Shown here one piece after another: positions 7,812-9,475 of a stretch of DNA of 9,475 nt. This stretch comes from Clostridiales bacterium (lineage in GTDB: Bacteria > Bacillota > Clostridia > Lachnospirales > WQUN01). Numbering within the stretch: the stretch's first letter is position 1; the number at the start of each line of letters is the position of its first letter. The stretch is from NCBI GenBank assembly GCA_031269415.1, contig JAISZF010000023.1, forward strand, positions 1-9,475, written 5' to 3'. The position numbers and the translations under genes are program-made. The notes under the pieces were generated by a model, which was not told where the DNA came from, did no database searches, and worked only from the letters and a program-made list of their open reading frames with translations.

Positions 7812-7877
7812 GGGTGAATTACCCCGTCATATATCTAAACAAGATATGCGCTGGATGTTCTGAGGGCTGGGTTCACC
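7812..7877 (+). promoter_or_regulatory. Potentially structured 5' leader of gene B
   Basis: GGTGAA (7813-7818) pairs perfectly with TTCACC (7872-7877), enclosing an internal stem ATATCT/AGATAT (7831-7836 with 7842-7847). Alternatives compete: GGGT (7812-7815) with ACCC (7821-7824), or TACCC (7820-7824) with GGGTA at 7885-7889 or 7890-7894 in and just after the ribosome binding site AAGGAGGG (7880-7887). Mutually exclusive pairings that touch the ribosome binding site are typical of regulated leaders, but no known class is recognised. Confidence 0.4.
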
Positions 7878-7897
7878 TTAAGGAGGGTAGGGTATTT

Positions 7898-9475
7898 ATG
7901 TTAAGTAAGAGGAAGCTTTTTACCGCGACGACGAGTTTATCATTATGCGCGTTGCTGGTGGCCGGAACGTTTGCTTGGTCGAATTTCAATTCATCCAGAA
8001 TCAATACTTGGACAGGCGAGGGAACACCGCCATCTGTTACGGGACCCGGCGGTACACTTCATGACGATCATTGCGCTGATGAGCCGAACAAGGATGTTTA
8101 TGTCGAGAATTGGGGGGATGATCCCTTATTCGTTCGCATAAAACTATCTGAGTATATGGAAGTGGGCGAAGGAGCCGGCTTAAAAAGAGAGCCTGATCGG
8201 AATAACGCGGTTTCTCTGGTAAACGACACGTCAATTGACGATTATTCGACATGGACAGCGCACGCGGCAAATTCTGACGATGAGGATCCATCTAAACCGG
8301 CGGGAGATGTATTTCACGAATATTGGTCATGGACTATGGGCGGCCAGAAAAATTACTTTCCGGCCCCCGAGAGTGAAAGAGGCAGGGAGACAGGCGGATA
8401 CGCTTATGTCGATTCTGGGTCGCCCGAGATTCTGCATCAGCTTGATGTTAACGTGGGCGGCGATCACGCCAAGCAGACACTGAACGCCGTTGTTATGGCG
8501 ATGAGCCAATGGGAAGCGATGGGGGAGCCTATAGGCAGTTACTGGGTACTAGACACGGACGGTTTCGCGTACTGGGCGGCGCCCCTGCTGCCGGGCGAGG
8601 CAACGGGTCTTTTGGTTGATAGGGTCGAGTCTATAAAAGAGCCTGTTGGCGATTATTACTATGGTATTTTTGTCGATGCCCAGATGGCTACCAAAGACGG
8701 TGTCGCGGGCGACAATTACGAGGTCTTTTTACAGAACGCCACACCGCAAGGCGCGTCTCTTCTCAATAAAATAGTTAACTCGCCGGTTTCAAAGGTCAGC
8801 ATAATGGTTGATAAGGCTATTGACGGGGATTACATATATGTTGAACCCGGAGACGAGGTTACCCTTCACGCGTTTAGTGAGGATGGCCCGAACGGCATAG
8901 TTTGGAGCAATGTGGAAAGCGAGGGGTTCAGATTCAGCGCCAATGGAAACGAAGCCTTGGTTAGGATTGCCAACGACGCGCCAAAGGGCAGTGAAATGAT
9001 TCTGACCGCGTCGTACGGAGAGGTTTCCGCTTCCGCCACATTGTCGGTAATGCCTTATTCCAGCGAAGTTGTCTTAGCCGGGCGCACATTCATACTTAAT
9101 GAGGATAATACATATTCCGAGATACTTGAATTCGGAAACTATGGTTATGTATACAGCGCCGGGCCTGACTTGATCCCCGGTAACGACGACGATTTATACA
9201 ATGTTGTTCAGATTAACGGTGTCAGATACTTGACGACGGATAGGATTGGATGGTTTCGGATCAGCGGACCCGATGGGAAACTGGGTACGGATGACGACGA
9301 GGAAGAATATATCTGCATAGGCCCTCCGATAACGCCAACGCCGCCTATCACGGATTCACCCGTCCTCACACCGACGCCAACGCTTCCTCCGGATGCTACG
9401 GACTCGCCGACGCCTACTCCTACGCTTCCTCCGGATGCCACGGACTCGCCGACGCCTACGCCAACGCTTCCTCCG
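7898..9475 (+). CDS. Secreted surface/matrix-like protein B, paralogue of A, 3' truncated by the window
   Basis: No named gene is recognised. The frame from ATG 7898 is open to the last base (526 codons); the stop lies beyond the window. The site AAGGAGGG (7880-7887) precedes the ATG by ten bases. The product repeats the architecture of protein A: signal segment KRKLFTATTSLSLCALLVAGTFAW (about residues 4-27, the same GTFAW end), the GPGGTLHDDHC and NKDVYVENWG block, FVRIKLSEYMEVG, WAYW-like and PLLPGEATGLLVDRVE segments, an Ig-like part (about 310-385, YIYVEPGDEVTLHAF), and two acidic motifs, SAGPDLIPGNDDD and SGPDGKLGTDDDEE (about 420-467). A Pro/Thr tail starts near residue 478 with a 42-base tandem repeat. 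By hand count, residues 205-266 match protein A at 45 of 62 positions without gaps, so the two arose by duplication. It is probably exported; the anchoring mode is unknown because the C-terminus is missing. Confidence 0.87.
   Translation, partial: MLSKRKLFTATTSLSLCALLVAGTFAWSNFNSSRINTWTGEGTPPSVTGPGGTLHDDHCADEPNKDVYVENWGDDPLFVRIKLSEYMEVGEGAGLKREPDRNNAVSLVNDTSIDDYSTWTAHAANSDDEDPSKPAGDVFHEYWSWTMGGQKNYFPAPESERGRETGGYAYVDSGSPEILHQLDVNVGGDHAKQTLNAVVMAMSQWEAMGEPIGSYWVLDTDGFAYWAAPLLPGEATGLLVDRVESIKEPVGDYYYGIFVDAQMATKDGVAGDNYEVFLQNATPQGASLLNKIVNSPVSKVSIMVDKAIDGDYIYVEPGDEVTLHAFSEDGPNGIVWSNVESEGFRFSANGNEALVRIANDAPKGSEMILTASYGEVSASATLSVMPYSSEVVLAGRTFILNEDNTYSEILEFGNYGYVYSAGPDLIPGNDDDLYNVVQINGVRYLTTDRIGWFRISGPDGKLGTDDDEEEYICIGPPITPTPPITDSPVLTPTPTLPPDATDSPTPTPTLPPDATDSPTPTPTLPP
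9380..9475 (+). repeat. 42-base tandem repeat in the tail of gene B, continuing past the window edge
   Basis: Units 9380-9421 and 9422-9463 and the start of a third (9464-9475) encode TLPPDATDSPTPTP. The units differ at only a few third-codon positions. The unit length differs from the 36- and 18-base units of gene A, although both share the core TDSPTPTP. Confidence 0.88.

Noticed and set aside
5558..7897. Known riboswitch class (c-di-GMP, c-di-AMP and others) in the leaders of A and B
   Set aside because: I compared remembered core motifs and found no convincing match; only generic pairing is reported. A covariance-model search would decide.

Overview
The window looks like chromosomal DNA of a Gram-positive, probably clostridial, member of the Firmicutes (Bacillota). 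Supporting signs are the long Gram-positive form of ribosomal protein S12 (137 residues, with about 13 extra residues compared with the E. coli form), strong AGGAGG-type ribosome binding sites, sigma-A-type promoters, a hybrid kinase tail with a C-terminal HPt domain, and secreted proteins whose signal peptides resemble those processed by SipW-type signal peptidases. I cannot assign genus or species from the sequence alone.

Layout, all on the + strand: (1) bases 1-878 hold the 3' end of a two-component signalling gene: the end of a receiver domain, an HPt domain and a helical tail. (2) Bases 916-5477 hold a complete, self-contained str operon: promoter, structured leader, rpsL (S12), a structured spacer, rpsG (S7), fusA (EF-G), a second promoter, tuf (EF-Tu) and an intrinsic terminator. 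Its usual neighbours (rpoB/rpoC upstream, rpsJ and the S10 operon downstream) are not here. (3) Bases 5523-9475 hold two tandem paralogous genes for large secreted proteins, here called A (complete, 660 residues) and B (526 residues visible, running off the right edge). Each has its own near-consensus promoter and a long, potentially structured leader. A ends in an intrinsic terminator; the end of B is not seen.

The translation genes work together in the decoding centre and the elongation cycle. Proteins A and B share one architecture: a SipW/TasA-like signal peptide, a conserved domain of about 260 residues, an Ig-like segment, a module with GPD...GTDDD motifs, and a Pro/Thr/Ser-rich repeat tail. 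I infer surface or extracellular-matrix proteins. They are the most interesting part of the window: a tandem family with diverged leaders and independently expanded repeat tails, one ending in an unusual cysteine-containing TPKP repeat.

No stretch longer than 300 bases lacks a gene. The longest gaps are 7629-7897 and 5426-5645, and both are filled by terminator, promoter and leader elements. I saw no tRNA, rRNA, CRISPR array, transposase or attachment site.
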